A stretch of DNA of 51,864 bases from Streptomyces soli (lineage in GTDB: Bacteria; Actinomycetota; Actinomycetes; Streptomycetales; Streptomycetaceae). The notes under the pieces are model-generated. The model searched no databases. It worked only from the letters and a program-made list of their open reading frames with translations, and was not told the origin of the DNA. Both the position numbers and the translations under genes were made by a program. Location: positions 1 through 51,864 of the forward strand of contig NZ_RJVR01000176.1 in the NCBI RefSeq assembly GCF_003999195.1, written 5' to 3'. Positions 7,285 through 16,975 of this stretch are shown piece after piece. Each line of letters begins with the position of its first letter. Position 1 is the first letter of the stretch.

Positions 7285-8043
7285 TCAGATAGTGAGCGAA
7301 AGGCCCCTGGTCACCCGATTCGCGGTCGGGAGCAGCCGCGCCCGGACCTCGTCGATGCGGGAGAGCCGGTCGGCCCGGAGGGAGACGCCGAGAGAGCCAA
7401 GGGTGTCCCCGCTGTACACGGGTACGGCGACGCAGACCGTACCGAGGGAGTACTCCTCCAGGTCCGTGACCGCCGGGGCGGTGGGGGCCGCGTCGAGCTG
7501 GCGGAGCAGTTCGGAGCGGTGGGTGATGGTGCGGGGTGTGAGGTCGGCGAGGGAGTGCCGGGAGAGGTAGTCGTTGCGGGAGTCGCCGTCCAGCTCGCGC
7601 AGCACGCACTTGCCCAGCGCGGTGGCGTGCCCGGCGTCCTCGAATCCCACCCAGAGGTCGACCCGGGGTGCCCTGGGGCCGTCGACGATCTCGGCGACGC
7701 GGATCTCGCCGTCTTCGTAGAAGGTCAGGTAAGCGGCGGCCGACAGTTCGTCCCGCAGCGCTGCCAGCGTGGGCCGGATGCGGGTGAGGAGCTCCTGCCC
7801 GCGACTTCCGGCGTGCAGCAGGTGCAGCTTGTCCCCGATGACGAACCCGCCGTCGTCCAGCTTTCGTACGTACCCGTCATGGGCCAGCGTCCGCAGCAGG
7901 TGGTAGGTGGTGGCCAGGGGCAGCCCCACCTCGCGTGCCAGTTGCTTCGCGGGGGCGCCGCCCTCGTGGGCCGCTACGGCTTCCATCAAGCGGAAGGCTC
8001 GCTGCACGGATGTGATGAGCGTAGGGCCGTCCTGAGCACCCAT
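7285..8043 (-). CDS. IclR-family transcriptional regulator
   Basis: The protein of about 252 residues has an N-terminal winged helix (ITSVQRAFRLMEAVA, then AKQLAREVGLPLATTYHLLRTL) and a C-terminal IclR effector domain with the ALGKC motif and VPVYSGDTLGSLGVS. Such regulators sense small carboxylic or aromatic ligands. The ATG at 8043 is preferred over an upstream in-frame GTG at 8067. The neighbour is the SDR-DUF2867 gene 54 bp upstream on the same strand; co-transcription is possible. The target genes are not evident. Confidence 0.9.
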   Translation of the reverse strand: MGAQDGPTLITSVQRAFRLMEAVAAHEGGAPAKQLAREVGLPLATTYHLLRTLAHDGYVRKLDDGGFVIGDKLHLLHAGSRGQELLTRIRPTLAALRDELSAAAYLTFYEDGEIRVAEIVDGPRAPRVDLWVGFEDAGHATALGKCVLRELDGDSRNDYLSRHSLADLTPRTITHRSELLRQLDAAPTAPAVTDLEEYSLGTVCVAVPVYSGDTLGSLGVSLRADRLSRIDEVRARLLPTANRVTRGLSLTI

Positions 8044-8096
8044 GCCCCAAGCTTGCGCTCGGCGCACCGCGGCGGCAAGTTTCCGCGATGCGCCCG

Positions 8097-9629
8097 TCAG
8101 CTCGTGCGGACGGCGCTTGCCTCGGCTTCGGCGGCGATGTTACGGGCCATGCCGCCGAACACCATGGCGTGGAAGGGGGACACGCCCCACCAGTACAGAT
8201 GCCCGGCGAGGCCGCGGGGGTGGAACAGGGCTTGCTGTCGGAACACCGTCCCGCCACCCGCCGGGTCACGGTCGACCCTCAACTCCAGCCAGGCCAGTCC
8301 CGGCAGCCGCATCTCGGCCCGCAGCCGCAGCAGCCGGCCGGGGTCGATCTCCTCCACCCGCCAGAAGCCGAGGCAGTCCCCGACCCTCAGCCGTGCCGCG
8401 TCCCGGCGGCCCCGGCGCAGGCCCGCGCCGCCCACCAGGCGGTCGAGCCAGCCCCGCAGTGCCCAGGCCCAGGGCGAGGAGTACCAGCCGTTCTCGCCGC
8501 CGATGGCCTCCACCACCCGCCACAGTGCCTCCGGCGACGCGTCGACGGCGCGCTCGCGGTGGTCCGTGTAGAGGCTGCCGCCCGCCCAGTCGGGGTCGGT
8601 CGGCAGCGGATCGCTGGGCGCGCCGGGGGCGGAGGCGGAGGTCCTGGGGGTCCCCCCGGACGGAGTCTGGGGGAGGGGGGCCACGTCGGCGTCGCGAATA
8701 CGTGTCAGGGCCAGCCGGAGCGCCTGGTCGAGCCCGAGGGGACCGCCCGGGGGGTCCGGCACGTAGCGCGCGAGGTCGTGTTCGGCGCAGACGACCTCGT
8801 GCCGCAGCGATTCGACCAGCGGCCGTGCGACGGCGCCCGGCACCGGTGTGACCAGGCCGACCCAGAGGCTGGACAGGCGTGGGGAGAGCACCGGCACAGG
8901 AACGATGACCCGCTTCGGCAGTCCCGCGACAGCGGCGTACCGCCGCATCATCCCCTCGTACGTGAGGACGTCCGGGCCGCCGATGTCGAACGTACGGTTC
9001 ACGTCGTCCGGCAGCCGCGCGCACCCAACGAGCAGGCGGAGCACATCGCGCACGGCGATCGGCTGCGTCCGCGTGCTCACCCAACTCGGCGTCACCATGG
9101 CCGGCAGCCGCTCGGTCAGATAGCGCAGCATCTCGAACGACGCCGAGCCCGAACCGATGACCACAGCGGCCCGCAACGCGGCGGTCGGCACCCCCGAGGC
9201 CATGAGGATGCGGCCCACTTCCGCCCGGGACCGCAGATGCGGTGACAGCTCACGCTCGGGCACCCCTTCCGGGGTCAAACCGCCGAGATAGACGATCCGG
9301 CGGACCCCGGCAGCGCGAGCCGCCTCGCCGAACAGCCCGGCCGCGCGGCGGTCGGCCTCCTCGAAGCCGGACCCGCTGCCCAGCGCATGCACCAGGTAGT
9401 ACGCGACGTCCATGCCCTCCAGCGCCGCCCTGACGGAGTCCCCGTCCGTCACGTCCCCGCGTACGACCTCCACCCGTCCGGCCCACGGATGATCGCGCAA
9501 CTTGCCGGGTGAACGGGCCAGACACCGTACGGAATGTCCCGCCGCCAGCAGCTCGGGCACCAGCCTGCCCCCGATATAGCCGGTCGCCCCGGTCACCAGG
9601 CACCGTAGCGCCCGACTGTCGGTAGCCAT
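8097..9629 (-). CDS. SDR family NAD(P)-binding protein fused to DUF2867
   Basis: The 510-residue protein begins with an atypical SDR/NmrA-like domain (LVTGATGYIGGRLVPELL, a GxxGxxG dinucleotide site) running to about residue 320. A C-terminal DUF2867 (SRPBCC-like) domain follows from about 345, with LYTDHRERAVDA and FHAMVFGGM. This fusion is common in actinobacteria; its substrate is unknown. The linker near residues 318-330 is encoded by an interspersed palindromic repeat (8643-8682), which explains its low-complexity Pro/Thr/Ser content. Confidence 0.88.
   Translation of the reverse strand: MATDSRALRCLVTGATGYIGGRLVPELLAAGHSVRCLARSPGKLRDHPWAGRVEVVRGDVTDGDSVRAALEGMDVAYYLVHALGSGSGFEEADRRAAGLFGEAARAAGVRRIVYLGGLTPEGVPERELSPHLRSRAEVGRILMASGVPTAALRAAVVIGSGSASFEMLRYLTERLPAMVTPSWVSTRTQPIAVRDVLRLLVGCARLPDDVNRTFDIGGPDVLTYEGMMRRYAAVAGLPKRVIVPVPVLSPRLSSLWVGLVTPVPGAVARPLVESLRHEVVCAEHDLARYVPDPPGGPLGLDQALRLALTRIRDADVAPLPQTPSGGTPRTSASAPGAPSDPLPTDPDWAGGSLYTDHRERAVDASPEALWRVVEAIGGENGWYSSPWAWALRGWLDRLVGGAGLRRGRRDAARLRVGDCLGFWRVEEIDPGRLLRLRAEMRLPGLAWLELRVDRDPAGGGTVFRQQALFHPRGLAGHLYWWGVSPFHAMVFGGMARNIAAEAEASAVRTS
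8643..8682. repeat. Interspersed C-rich palindromic repeat inside a coding sequence
   Basis: The segment GGGGGTCCCCCCGGACGGAG followed by TCTGGGGGAGG resembles a short palindromic unit found in many Streptomyces genomes. On the coding (reverse) strand it supplies the peptide PLPQTPSGGTPRT in the linker between the two domains, so the reading frame has absorbed it. Confidence 0.55.
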
Positions 9630-9734
9630 GCCGGTCCTCCAGAAGGCCAGAAGGCAGGGTGCCGCTTCCCCTCAGCCATCCTTGAACCGGCCGACGGCCC
9701 CCGCAACCGCAGGTCCGGTAGGCCGTGAGCGTGC

Positions 9735-10238
9735 ATGCCCGCGAGAAGTAGGTCCCCCACGATGCCAAGACCCGACGGCAAGGCCCCCTTGCTCCTCGCA
9801 CGCCTCGCGCAAGGCGCGATCGCGGCGGTGGTGGTTGCGGACGTGTTCCGGCTGGTGGCCGTCAGGGCCCACGACGTGCATCCCACGGACGCGTCGCTGA
9901 GCACGTCGGGCTTCGCGTCGTTGGTCTTCGTCTACCTGATGGCTCTCGCGTTCGTGCTCTTCCTCGTCTGGCTCAGCCGGTGCCGACGGAACGCGGAGCT
10001 TCTCTCCCCGGGCACTGCCGCCGTGAACGGTTTCTGGGCCGTCGTCGCCTGGCTCATCCCGTTCGTCAATCTCTGGATCCCCCGACAATTCGTTCTGGAC
10101 ATCGATCGCGCGACCACCGGCACCTCGGAGAGCGGGCGCAACTCGGTTCTGGGAGAGCTGATCGGGACGTCCTGCTGGGAGGTGGCCAGGAGCGGAGCCG
10201 CGGGCGCCACCCCGGTGATGGCACTGGCGGCGCCGTGA
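9735..10238 (+). CDS. DUF4328-type membrane protein, short C-terminus
   Basis: This 167-residue protein has three clear hydrophobic segments and the hallmark WAVVAWLIPFVNLWIPRQFV of DUF4328 membrane proteins. Family members usually continue with a further Trp-rich membrane segment after the PRQFVLDI motif. Here the sequence turns into SVLGELIGTSCWEVARSG and stops, so the C-terminus may have been truncated. The start is ATG 9735 or 9762; neither has a strong RBS. It is convergent with the mimR-like gene, and an inverted repeat begins 2 bp after its stop. Confidence 0.7.
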   Translation: MPARSRSPTMPRPDGKAPLLLARLAQGAIAAVVVADVFRLVAVRAHDVHPTDASLSTSGFASLVFVYLMALAFVLFLVWLSRCRRNAELLSPGTAAVNGFWAVVAWLIPFVNLWIPRQFVLDIDRATTGTSESGRNSVLGELIGTSCWEVARSGAAGATPVMALAAP

Positions 10239-10239
10239 C

Positions 10240-10254
10240 GTCTCACAGTGAGAC
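10240..10254. promoter_or_regulatory. Second GTCTCA-N3-TGAGAC inverted repeat
   Basis: The perfect 15-bp inverted repeat GTCTCACAGTGAGAC has the same 6-bp half-sites and 3-bp spacing as the site in the mimR/mimA promoter region (12488-12502). It lies directly after the DUF4328 gene and about 250 bp beyond the end of the regulator gene, with no recognisable gene downstream on the plus strand. It may be a second binding site of the same activator. Confidence 0.5.
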
Positions 10255-10502
10255 ACCGTGCACTCCCCGCCTGCGGCAGCCTCGGAGCAGCGCCGCCGCC
10301 AGGGCGAGCGCGAGCGGGAGGAGGCCGGGCCGTGATGATGAGGTCGTGGGGACACCAGGAGAGGCTGAAGGCGCTGGGCGGCGTGGGGCCGGGGTTGGCC
10401 GTGGTGGGGGTGGCGCTGGGGTGCTGGGAGGGGGTGGGGTTGTGGCTGGGGAGGATGTACGCCGGGTCTCGGGGTGGGCCGCGGGAGCGGTGACGGGCGG
10501 GC

Positions 10503-12386
10503 TCAGAGCCGGATGCCGTAGGCGGTGACCTTGCGGTAGATGGTGGCGCGGGAGATGCCGAGGGCGCGGGCGGCCTTGGTCTTGTCGCCGCCGTGGTCGA
10601 GGAGGGCCTGGACGATCATGTCGCGTTCGGTGGACTCCCAGGGGGACAGGGGGTGCTGGGCCTGGGAGAGCAGGGTCGGCGGCAGGTCGGTCTCCTCGAT
10701 CATCGGCCCTGTGCGGTGCGCTTCGGCGTACCGGAGGGACCCTTCGAGCTGGCGTACGTTGCCCGGCCAGGGGGCCCGGGACAGGGCTCGGAGGGCGGCG
10801 TCGGTACAGCGGATGGCGTCGTCGCCCCTGCTGTGGCGGGCGAGCAGGCCGGCCGCCAGCGCCGGGATGTCGGCGGTGCGGTGGCGCAGCGGGGGCACGG
10901 TGACCTCGGCGCTGAACCGTCCCGTCAGGGTGGTGAAGGCGGGGGCCGTGGTGCCGGTGACAGCAGTGGTGTGCCGGTCGCGGGTGAGCAGGCCGGCGAC
11001 CCAGCCGGAGCGCCCGGCGGTGGCACACAGCACCCCGTCGAGCTGTACGGCGACGGATGAGGGCAGCAGGTCGAGGTGGCGCAGGACGACGGTGCCCTGG
11101 TCCTCGGCGAGATCCCGGAACACCGCTTGCAGCCAGCGTGCCGTCGCACCTCGCGCGTTGGCGGCGTCGTGCACGGCGAAGGGGCTCGTCGGGCCGGCGT
11201 GCCGGTGGGCGCCCCGGACCAGTTCGAGCTTGCCGGTGCCCGCCTCGCCCTCCACGAGGGTCCAGCGGCTCTGCTCACACTGACGTACGAGCTGGGCGAC
11301 GGCGCTGCCGAACACCGGGCTCGACCCGATGACGCCGGGCAGCCGGAGCGTACGGGACGGTGTGCGCGGGGCGGGCTCGTGCCGCTCGGCGACGATGCGC
11401 AGCTCGAGCAGGTATCCCGCCGGGGCCCCGCCCGCCGCCGGGCCGGCCACCGGCTCGCCGCGCACCTGTACGGTCCGGCCGTCGCTGAGCAGCAGCCGCT
11501 GGTCGAGGCCGTCCGGCTGGTCGGCGGCGATCTCGCGGAGCCTGCGGTGGTCGGCCGGGCTGAGCAACTCCGTGGCGGCGGCGTCGGCGAGCAGCAGGCC
11601 GTCGGTGAGGGTGACGAGCGCCCGGCGTGAGCCGGGGCGCGAGGTCAGGAAGGCGCGCAGGGCGGCGCGCTCACGCTCGGAGCCGATGTCGAGGACGCGT
11701 TCCTCGATGTCGGCGGCGGCCTCCCTGACCAGCGCCAGCATCAGCGGGGAGGCGGTGTGCTGCCAGGAGGTCAGGTCGATCAGGCCGAGCAGCCGCCCGC
11801 TGGCCAGGTTGCGGATGGGGGCGGCGGCGCAAGACACCCGCTGGAGGCGCTCGGAGAAGTGCTCCGAGCCGAAGACGTGGGAGGTCCGGCCCTCCTCGGC
11901 GGCGGTGCCGATGCCGTTGGTGCCGACGTACTCCTCGGCGTAGCTGAAGCCGGGCGCGAGGCTGATCTCGTCGAGGTGGCGGTGGAGCGCGTGGTCGCCG
12001 GTCCTGCGTTCGCGCACCCGCCCCCGGGAGTCGGTCAGGATGAGGCACATCGGGGTGCCGTGCAGCGCGTCGGACAGCCGGTCGAGGACGGGCCCGGCGG
12101 CGGTGGCGAGCCGGGAGTGCGGGTCGAAGTCGGCGTTGTACGGGGTCTCGATACGGTCGGCGTCCACGCCGAAGAAGCGCGAACGGCGCCAGGAGTCGAG
12201 GATCGGAGGGCGCACCTCGGCCCGTGAGACGTTCTCGTCCTCCAGCTCGCCCTCCAGGAACCGGGTCCGCGCGCGGACCGGATTGGGGTGCGGGACGGCA
12301 CGCTCCAGGCTGATCCGCGAGCCCGTGAGCGGCGGTTTCCTCTGTTCCACGGGTGACACGTGGTCCATGGGTTCGATGGCTTCCAT
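10503..12386 (-). CDS. mimR: MimR/AcoR-like transcriptional activator (GAF, degenerate AAA+, Fis HTH)
   Basis: This 627-residue protein has a GAF sensor region (about 70-230), an AAA+ domain with Walker A GEAGTGK and a WPGNVRQLE sensor motif, and a C-terminal Fis-type HTH ([19 protein letters not shown]). The AAA+ domain lacks the GAFTGA loop that contacts sigma-54, as expected in actinobacteria, which have no sigma-54. Homologues (MimR, AcoR/AcxR-like) activate propane/acetone monooxygenase operons. It is divergent from mimA, with a 248-bp shared promoter region that contains a perfect inverted repeat. The assignment rests on domain order and synteny. Confidence 0.85.
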   Translation of the reverse strand: MEAIEPMDHVSPVEQRKPPLTGSRISLERAVPHPNPVRARTRFLEGELEDENVSRAEVRPPILDSWRRSRFFGVDADRIETPYNADFDPHSRLATAAGPVLDRLSDALHGTPMCLILTDSRGRVRERRTGDHALHRHLDEISLAPGFSYAEEYVGTNGIGTAAEEGRTSHVFGSEHFSERLQRVSCAAAPIRNLASGRLLGLIDLTSWQHTASPLMLALVREAAADIEERVLDIGSERERAALRAFLTSRPGSRRALVTLTDGLLLADAAATELLSPADHRRLREIAADQPDGLDQRLLLSDGRTVQVRGEPVAGPAAGGAPAGYLLELRIVAERHEPAPRTPSRTLRLPGVIGSSPVFGSAVAQLVRQCEQSRWTLVEGEAGTGKLELVRGAHRHAGPTSPFAVHDAANARGATARWLQAVFRDLAEDQGTVVLRHLDLLPSSVAVQLDGVLCATAGRSGWVAGLLTRDRHTTAVTGTTAPAFTTLTGRFSAEVTVPPLRHRTADIPALAAGLLARHSRGDDAIRCTDAALRALSRAPWPGNVRQLEGSLRYAEAHRTGPMIEETDLPPTLLSQAQHPLSPWESTERDMIVQALLDHGGDKTKAARALGISRATIYRKVTAYGIRL

Positions 12387-12487
12387 CGGCGTGTGCCCCT
12401 CTGCCGTGGAGTGACTCTCCGGATCCGGGGGGTTTCCTGCACGTTACGTCCGGTGGTCCCGCGATGGCCAGTCCCATGTTCGCGAGG

Positions 12488-12502
12488 CCGTCTCAACTTG
12501 AG
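12488..12502. promoter_or_regulatory. Candidate activator site (GTCTCA-N3-TGAGAC) in the mimR-mimA divergent promoter
   Basis: GTCTCAACTTGAGAC is a perfect inverted repeat of 6-bp arms with a 3-bp spacer. It lies about 100 bp upstream of the regulator start and 132 bp upstream of mimA, a plausible place for an enhancer-type activator. The same half-sites recur at 10240-10254. Confidence 0.65.
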
Positions 12503-12634
12503 ACGTCCGGCGCTTGCGGACGACCCCACGATGGCAGCACCCCAGCCGCAGACGGCAGTGCGCCGCCGCAGGACCGGACGGGGCAGACCGAGGATTTTCA
12601 CCTCGCCGCCGAGTCAGCCGGAGGAGCATCACCC

Positions 12635-14278
12635 GTGAGCCGACAGAGCCTGAGCAAGGCGCACAAGAAGATCACCGAGTTGTCGTGGGAGCCGACGTTC
12701 GCCACGCCGGCCAACCGCTTCGCGACCGACTACCGCTTCGACAGGGCCCCCAAGAAGGACCCGCTCAAGCAGGTCCTGCGCTCCTACTTCCCGATGGAGG
12801 AGGAGAAGGACAACCGGGTCTACGGCGCGATGGACGGCGCCATCCGGGGCAACATGTTCCGCCAGGTCCAGCAGCGCTGGATGGAGTGGCAGAAGCTGTT
12901 CCTGTCCATCATCCCGTTCCCGGAGATCAGCGCGGCCCGTGCCATGCCGATGGCGATCGGCGCGGTGCCCAACCCTCAACTGCACAATGGGCTCGCCGTA
13001 CAGATGATCGACGAGGTCCGTCACTCGACGATCCAGATGAACCTCAAGCGCCTCTACATGAATCACTACATCGACCCCGCCGGGTTCGACATCTCCGAGA
13101 AGGCGTTCGCCAACTGCTACGCCGGCACTATCGGCCGGCAGTTCGGCGAAGGGTTCATCACCGGTGACGCGATCACCGCCGCCAACGTCTATCTGACGCT
13201 CGTCGCGGAGACCGCCTTCACGAACACCCTGTTCGTGGCGATGCCCGCCGAGGCCGCGGCCAATGGGGACTACCTGCTGCCGACCGTCTTCCACTCGGTG
13301 CAGTCGGACGAGTCCCGGCACATCTCCAACGGGTACTCGATCCTGCTGATGGCGCTCGCCGACGAGGAGAACCGCCAGTTGCTGGAGCGCGACCTGCGCT
13401 ATGCCTGGTGGAACAACCACTGCGTCGTGGACGCCGCCATCGGCACCTTCATCGAGTACGGCAGCAAGGACCGCCGCAAGGACCGGGACAGCTACGCCGA
13501 GATGTGGCGCCGCTGGATCTACGACGACTACTACCGGTCGTACCTGATGCCGCTGGAGAAGTACGGCCTGAAGATCCCGCACGACCTCGTCGAGCAGGCC
13601 TGGCACCGGATCTGGGACCAGGGCTACGTCCACAAGGTCGCCCAGTTCTTCGCCACCGGCTGGCCGGTGAACTTCTGGCGGATCGACGGGATGACGGACG
13701 AGGACTTCGAGTGGTTCGAGTCCAAGTACCCCGGCTGGTACGCCGAGTACGGCGCCTGGTGGGAGGCGTACAACCGGCTCCGGCACCCGGGTGCCAACAA
13801 GCCGATCGCCTTCGAGGACGTCGGCTACCAGTACCCGCACCGCTGCTGGACCTGCATGGTGCCGTGCCTGATCCGACAGGACATGGTGGTCGACAAGGTC
13901 GACGGCCAGTGGCGCACATACTGCTCCGAGACCTGCGCGTGGACCGACACGACGGCCTTCCGGCCCGAGTACGAGGGCCGGCCGACCCCGTCCATGGGGC
14001 GGCTGACCGGCAAGCGCGAGTGGGAGACGGTCTACCACGGGCAGGACCTCGCCGACATCGTCACCGACCTCGGGTATGTACGCGACGACGGGAAGACCCT
14101 CGTCCCGCAGCCGCACCTGGACCTCGACGACCCGAAGAAGCTGTGGACGCTGGACGACGTCCGGGGCAACACCTTCGTCAGCCCCAACGTGTCGCTCAAC
14201 GAGATGTCCGACGAGGAGCGCGAGGCGCACATCGCGGACTACCGCGGCCGCAGCAACATCACGCCGTCCACGGTCTGA
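12635..14278 (+). CDS. mimA: Binuclear iron monooxygenase hydroxylase large subunit (propane/acetone type)
   Basis: The 547-residue protein is the alpha subunit of a soluble diiron monooxygenase. Candidate ligands are E97, E127 and H130 (in DEVRH), E192, and E226 and H229 (in DESRH). Their spacings of 30, 3, 62, 34 and 3 match those of methane monooxygenase hydroxylase exactly. Length and neighbours place it with MimA/PrmA, which oxidise propane, acetone or phenol; substrate range cannot be read from sequence. The start is GTG 12635 behind GGAGGAG. It is the first gene of an operon read away from the mimR-like activator. Confidence 0.93.
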   Translation: MSRQSLSKAHKKITELSWEPTFATPANRFATDYRFDRAPKKDPLKQVLRSYFPMEEEKDNRVYGAMDGAIRGNMFRQVQQRWMEWQKLFLSIIPFPEISAARAMPMAIGAVPNPQLHNGLAVQMIDEVRHSTIQMNLKRLYMNHYIDPAGFDISEKAFANCYAGTIGRQFGEGFITGDAITAANVYLTLVAETAFTNTLFVAMPAEAAANGDYLLPTVFHSVQSDESRHISNGYSILLMALADEENRQLLERDLRYAWWNNHCVVDAAIGTFIEYGSKDRRKDRDSYAEMWRRWIYDDYYRSYLMPLEKYGLKIPHDLVEQAWHRIWDQGYVHKVAQFFATGWPVNFWRIDGMTDEDFEWFESKYPGWYAEYGAWWEAYNRLRHPGANKPIAFEDVGYQYPHRCWTCMVPCLIRQDMVVDKVDGQWRTYCSETCAWTDTTAFRPEYEGRPTPSMGRLTGKREWETVYHGQDLADIVTDLGYVRDDGKTLVPQPHLDLDDPKKLWTLDDVRGNTFVSPNVSLNEMSDEEREAHIADYRGRSNITPSTV

Positions 14279-14397
14279 GCCGACCGGCGGGGCCCTTGCG
14301 CCCGAAGGCCCCAGGGCCCCGCCCCGCCGCCTTCCCTACACCCGTCACCTGTCACTCGTACCCGTCACCCGTCCCCCGTCACGGAAGGCCTGGTCCC

Positions 14398-15429
14398 GTG
14401 GGCGACAAGCACCGCATTCGATTCGAACCGGTCGGCATCGAGATCGAGGCCGACGAGGACGAGACCGTACTGGACGCCGCGTTCCGCCAGGGCGTCATGC
14501 TGATGCACGGCTGCAAGGAGGGCCAGTGCTCGTCCTGCAAGTCCTTCCTGCTCGACGGCGACCAGCAGATGGAGCGCTACTCCACCTTCGCGCTGGCCGA
14601 CTACGAGAGCGAGGAGGGATACGTCCTGCTCTGCCGGACGCACGCCTTCGGCGATCTGAGCGTGGAACTGATCAACTACGACGAGGAGATGCTGCTCAAC
14701 GGCATCCCGCCCCGCGAGGCCCGCACCACGGTCGCCGCGGTCGAGCCGCTCACCCCTGACATCGTCCGGCTCGCCCTGGACATCGACGCCGGCGACGAGA
14801 TCCCGTACCGCACAGGGCAGTACGTGGACATCGGGGTGCCCGGTACCGACCAGTGGCGGTCCTTCTCGATGGCCGGTCTGCCGGGTGAAGGCCCTGGCGG
14901 CAGGCTCGAGTTCCTCATCAAGCGCTACCCGGGCGGCATGTTCTCCGGGTTGCTCGACAGCACTCTGAGCCCCGGCGATGCGCTGACGGTCAAGGGTCCC
15001 TACGGCACCTGCGTGATGCGCGACGCCCCGGACCGCGACCTGATCCTGCTGGCGGGCGGCGCCGGCATGGCGCCGGTCCTGGCCCAACTGCGCGGCCTGG
15101 CCGCGACCGGCAGCGCCCGGCGCACCCGGTTCTACTACGGGGCGCGCACCGAGCGGGACCTGTTCGCCCTGGACGAGATCGCCAAGCTCGGTGCAGGCCT
15201 CACGGACTTCGCCTTCCTGCCGGCCCTGTCCGAGGACCCGTCGGGCAGCTACGAGCAGGGGCTGATCACCGAGGTCGTCGACCGCCACGAGGGCGATCTG
15301 TCGGGCGCCGACGCGTATCTGTGCGGGCCGCCGCCGATGTGCGACGCCGCGATGGAGTTGCTCACCGGCAAGGGCATGCCCGAGGAGCGGATCTTCCTGG
15401 ACAAGTTCACCACTTCCACCGACACCTGA
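14398..15429 (+). CDS. mimB: Monooxygenase reductase component ([2Fe-2S]/FAD/NADH)
   Basis: The 343-residue protein has an N-terminal plant-type ferredoxin domain with cluster ligands C39, C44, C47 and C79 (GCKEGQCSSC and LLCR). An FAD-binding domain (RSFSMAG) and an NAD-binding domain (GGAGMAPVLAQL and CGPPPMCDA) follow. It passes electrons from NADH to the diiron hydroxylase. The start is GTG 14398, 119 bp after mimA, with GGAAGG upstream. Confidence 0.92.
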   Translation: MGDKHRIRFEPVGIEIEADEDETVLDAAFRQGVMLMHGCKEGQCSSCKSFLLDGDQQMERYSTFALADYESEEGYVLLCRTHAFGDLSVELINYDEEMLLNGIPPREARTTVAAVEPLTPDIVRLALDIDAGDEIPYRTGQYVDIGVPGTDQWRSFSMAGLPGEGPGGRLEFLIKRYPGGMFSGLLDSTLSPGDALTVKGPYGTCVMRDAPDRDLILLAGGAGMAPVLAQLRGLAATGSARRTRFYYGARTERDLFALDEIAKLGAGLTDFAFLPALSEDPSGSYEQGLITEVVDRHEGDLSGADAYLCGPPPMCDAAMELLTGKGMPEERIFLDKFTTSTDT

Positions 15430-15474
15430 CCCGACCCGTCCGATCCGATCTGACCGATGCGAGGAGCCGTACGC

Positions 15475-16593
15475 ATGACCACGCAAGCCGACAAGCCGGT
15501 CAAGGAACAACGCAGCTTCCCCAAACCGCAGTTCACCGACGCCGAGGCGGGAGCACTGGTCTTCCCCAGCTCCGGCAGCCGGGCGTTCAACTATTACAAG
15601 CCGCAGAAGATGCGCGCCACCATGTACGAGGACGTCACCTTCGACGTCCAGCCGGACCCCGAGCGGCACCTCCTCCAGGGCTGGATCTACGGCTTCGCCG
15701 ACGGCGACGGCGGCTACCCGCACGACTGGACCGAGCTGCGCTCCGGCGACTGGCACCGCTTCCGCGACCCGAACGAGGAGTGGGAGCAGACGATCTACCG
15801 CAACAACGCCAACGTGGTGCGGCAGATCCAGCAGAACCTCTCCAACGCCCGCAAGGCGGAGGCGTACCAGCAGTGGACGCCCACCTGGACCCGCTTCGTG
15901 GAGCGCAACGTCGGCGCCTGGATGCACGCCGAACAGGGCCTGGGCATGCATGTGTTCGTCACGATCCAGCGCTCAGCGCCCACCAACATGATCAACAACG
16001 CGCTCGCGGTCAACGGCACCCACAAGCTTCGCTTCGCCCAGGACCTCGCGCTCTACAACCTCGACATCGAGGAGCAGCTGCCCTCCTTCGACGGCTCCGC
16101 GCACATCGCCGCATGGCAGAGCGACCCGGTCTGGCAGGGCGTCCGCGAGACCGTCGAACGGCTCACCGCCATCCAGGACTGGGCGGAGGCCACCTTCGCC
16201 GCCAACCTGGTCTTCGAGCCCCTGGTCGGTGAACTGTTCCGCAGCCACCTGGTCATGCAGATCGCCGCCCGGAACGGCGACTTCACCACCCCGGCGGTGA
16301 TCGGCGCGGGCGACGGCGACTACGACCGCGACCTGCGCTGGACCCGGGCGCTGTTCGACCTGGTCTTCAAGGACGAGGAGCACGGCGGCGCCAACCGCGC
16401 CATCGCGGCGTGCTGGCTCGACCAGTGGGTGCCGCTCAGCCTGGACGCCGCCCGCCGGCTCCAGCCGCTGTGGTCGCAGGCCGACGAGAAGGTGCTGCGC
16501 TTCGAGGACGGCCTCGACCGGGCCAAGGACCGTTTCGTCCGGCTCATGGACGGCCTCGGCCTCGGCTCCTCCGCGGAAGGGATGAACCAGTGA
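15475..16593 (+). CDS. mimC: Binuclear iron monooxygenase hydroxylase small (beta) subunit
   Basis: The 372-residue protein has the beta-subunit helical scaffold of soluble diiron monooxygenases but no complete E/H ligand set, as expected for the non-catalytic subunit. Recognisable stretches are [16 protein letters not shown] and [23 protein letters not shown] 15475 is preceded by GAGGAG. Its last codons overlap the mimD start (GTGA), which implies translational coupling. Confidence 0.9.
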   Translation: MTTQADKPVKEQRSFPKPQFTDAEAGALVFPSSGSRAFNYYKPQKMRATMYEDVTFDVQPDPERHLLQGWIYGFADGDGGYPHDWTELRSGDWHRFRDPNEEWEQTIYRNNANVVRQIQQNLSNARKAEAYQQWTPTWTRFVERNVGAWMHAEQGLGMHVFVTIQRSAPTNMINNALAVNGTHKLRFAQDLALYNLDIEEQLPSFDGSAHIAAWQSDPVWQGVRETVERLTAIQDWAEATFAANLVFEPLVGELFRSHLVMQIAARNGDFTTPAVIGAGDGDYDRDLRWTRALFDLVFKDEEHGGANRAIAACWLDQWVPLSLDAARRLQPLWSQADEKVLRFEDGLDRAKDRFVRLMDGLGLGSSAEGMNQ

Positions 16594-16958
16594 CCAGCAC
16601 GCCCGGGACCACATCCACGTCCGGCTTCTCCGTCGACCGCAGCTCCTCCAACCGCTGCGGGGTCACCCTCATGAACAACCAGAACGGCCACGTCGTCGCC
16701 GACATGATGCGCGGCAAGGAGAACGTCACCGTCACCGACTTCCCCTCCATGATCCGGGTGGACGGGGTGCGGCTGCTGACCTTCGACTTCGAGGAGATCT
16801 CCGAGGCGCTCGGCTTCGAGTTCGGTGTGAGCGACTTCGAGGAGATCATGTCCACCCACTACGGCCGGATGGTCCACCTGGACGACCGCACCATCCTGTT
16901 CGCCAACCCCGAGGACGCCGCCGAGTACATCGACTTCGACCTCGTCCCCGTCGACTGA
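16590..16958 (+). CDS. mimD: Monooxygenase coupling/effector protein
   Basis: This 122-residue protein is of the MmoB/DmpM type. Its signature region is [20 protein letters not shown], and a later stretch is [19 protein letters not shown]. Such proteins bind the hydroxylase and tune substrate and oxygen access. It starts at a GTG overlapping the mimC stop by 4 bp. The first 20 residues are Ser/Thr-rich and disordered. Confidence 0.9.
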   Translation: MTSTPGTTSTSGFSVDRSSSNRCGVTLMNNQNGHVVADMMRGKENVTVTDFPSMIRVDGVRLLTFDFEEISEALGFEFGVSDFEEIMSTHYGRMVHLDDRTILFANPEDAAEYIDFDLVPVD

Positions 16959-16975
16959 GAAAGGCAAGAACACGC

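Noticed and set aside
10334..10493. Short plus-strand frame with a hydrophobic Gly-rich stretch between the second inverted repeat and mimR
   Set aside because: There is no good RBS, and the composition is low-complexity (GGGG/TGGGG runs) and likely chance.
12387..12634. Sigma-54 promoter expected for an AcoR-like activator
   Set aside because: No GG-N10-GC -24/-12 element is convincing, actinobacteria lack sigma-54, and the regulator lacks the GAFTGA loop.
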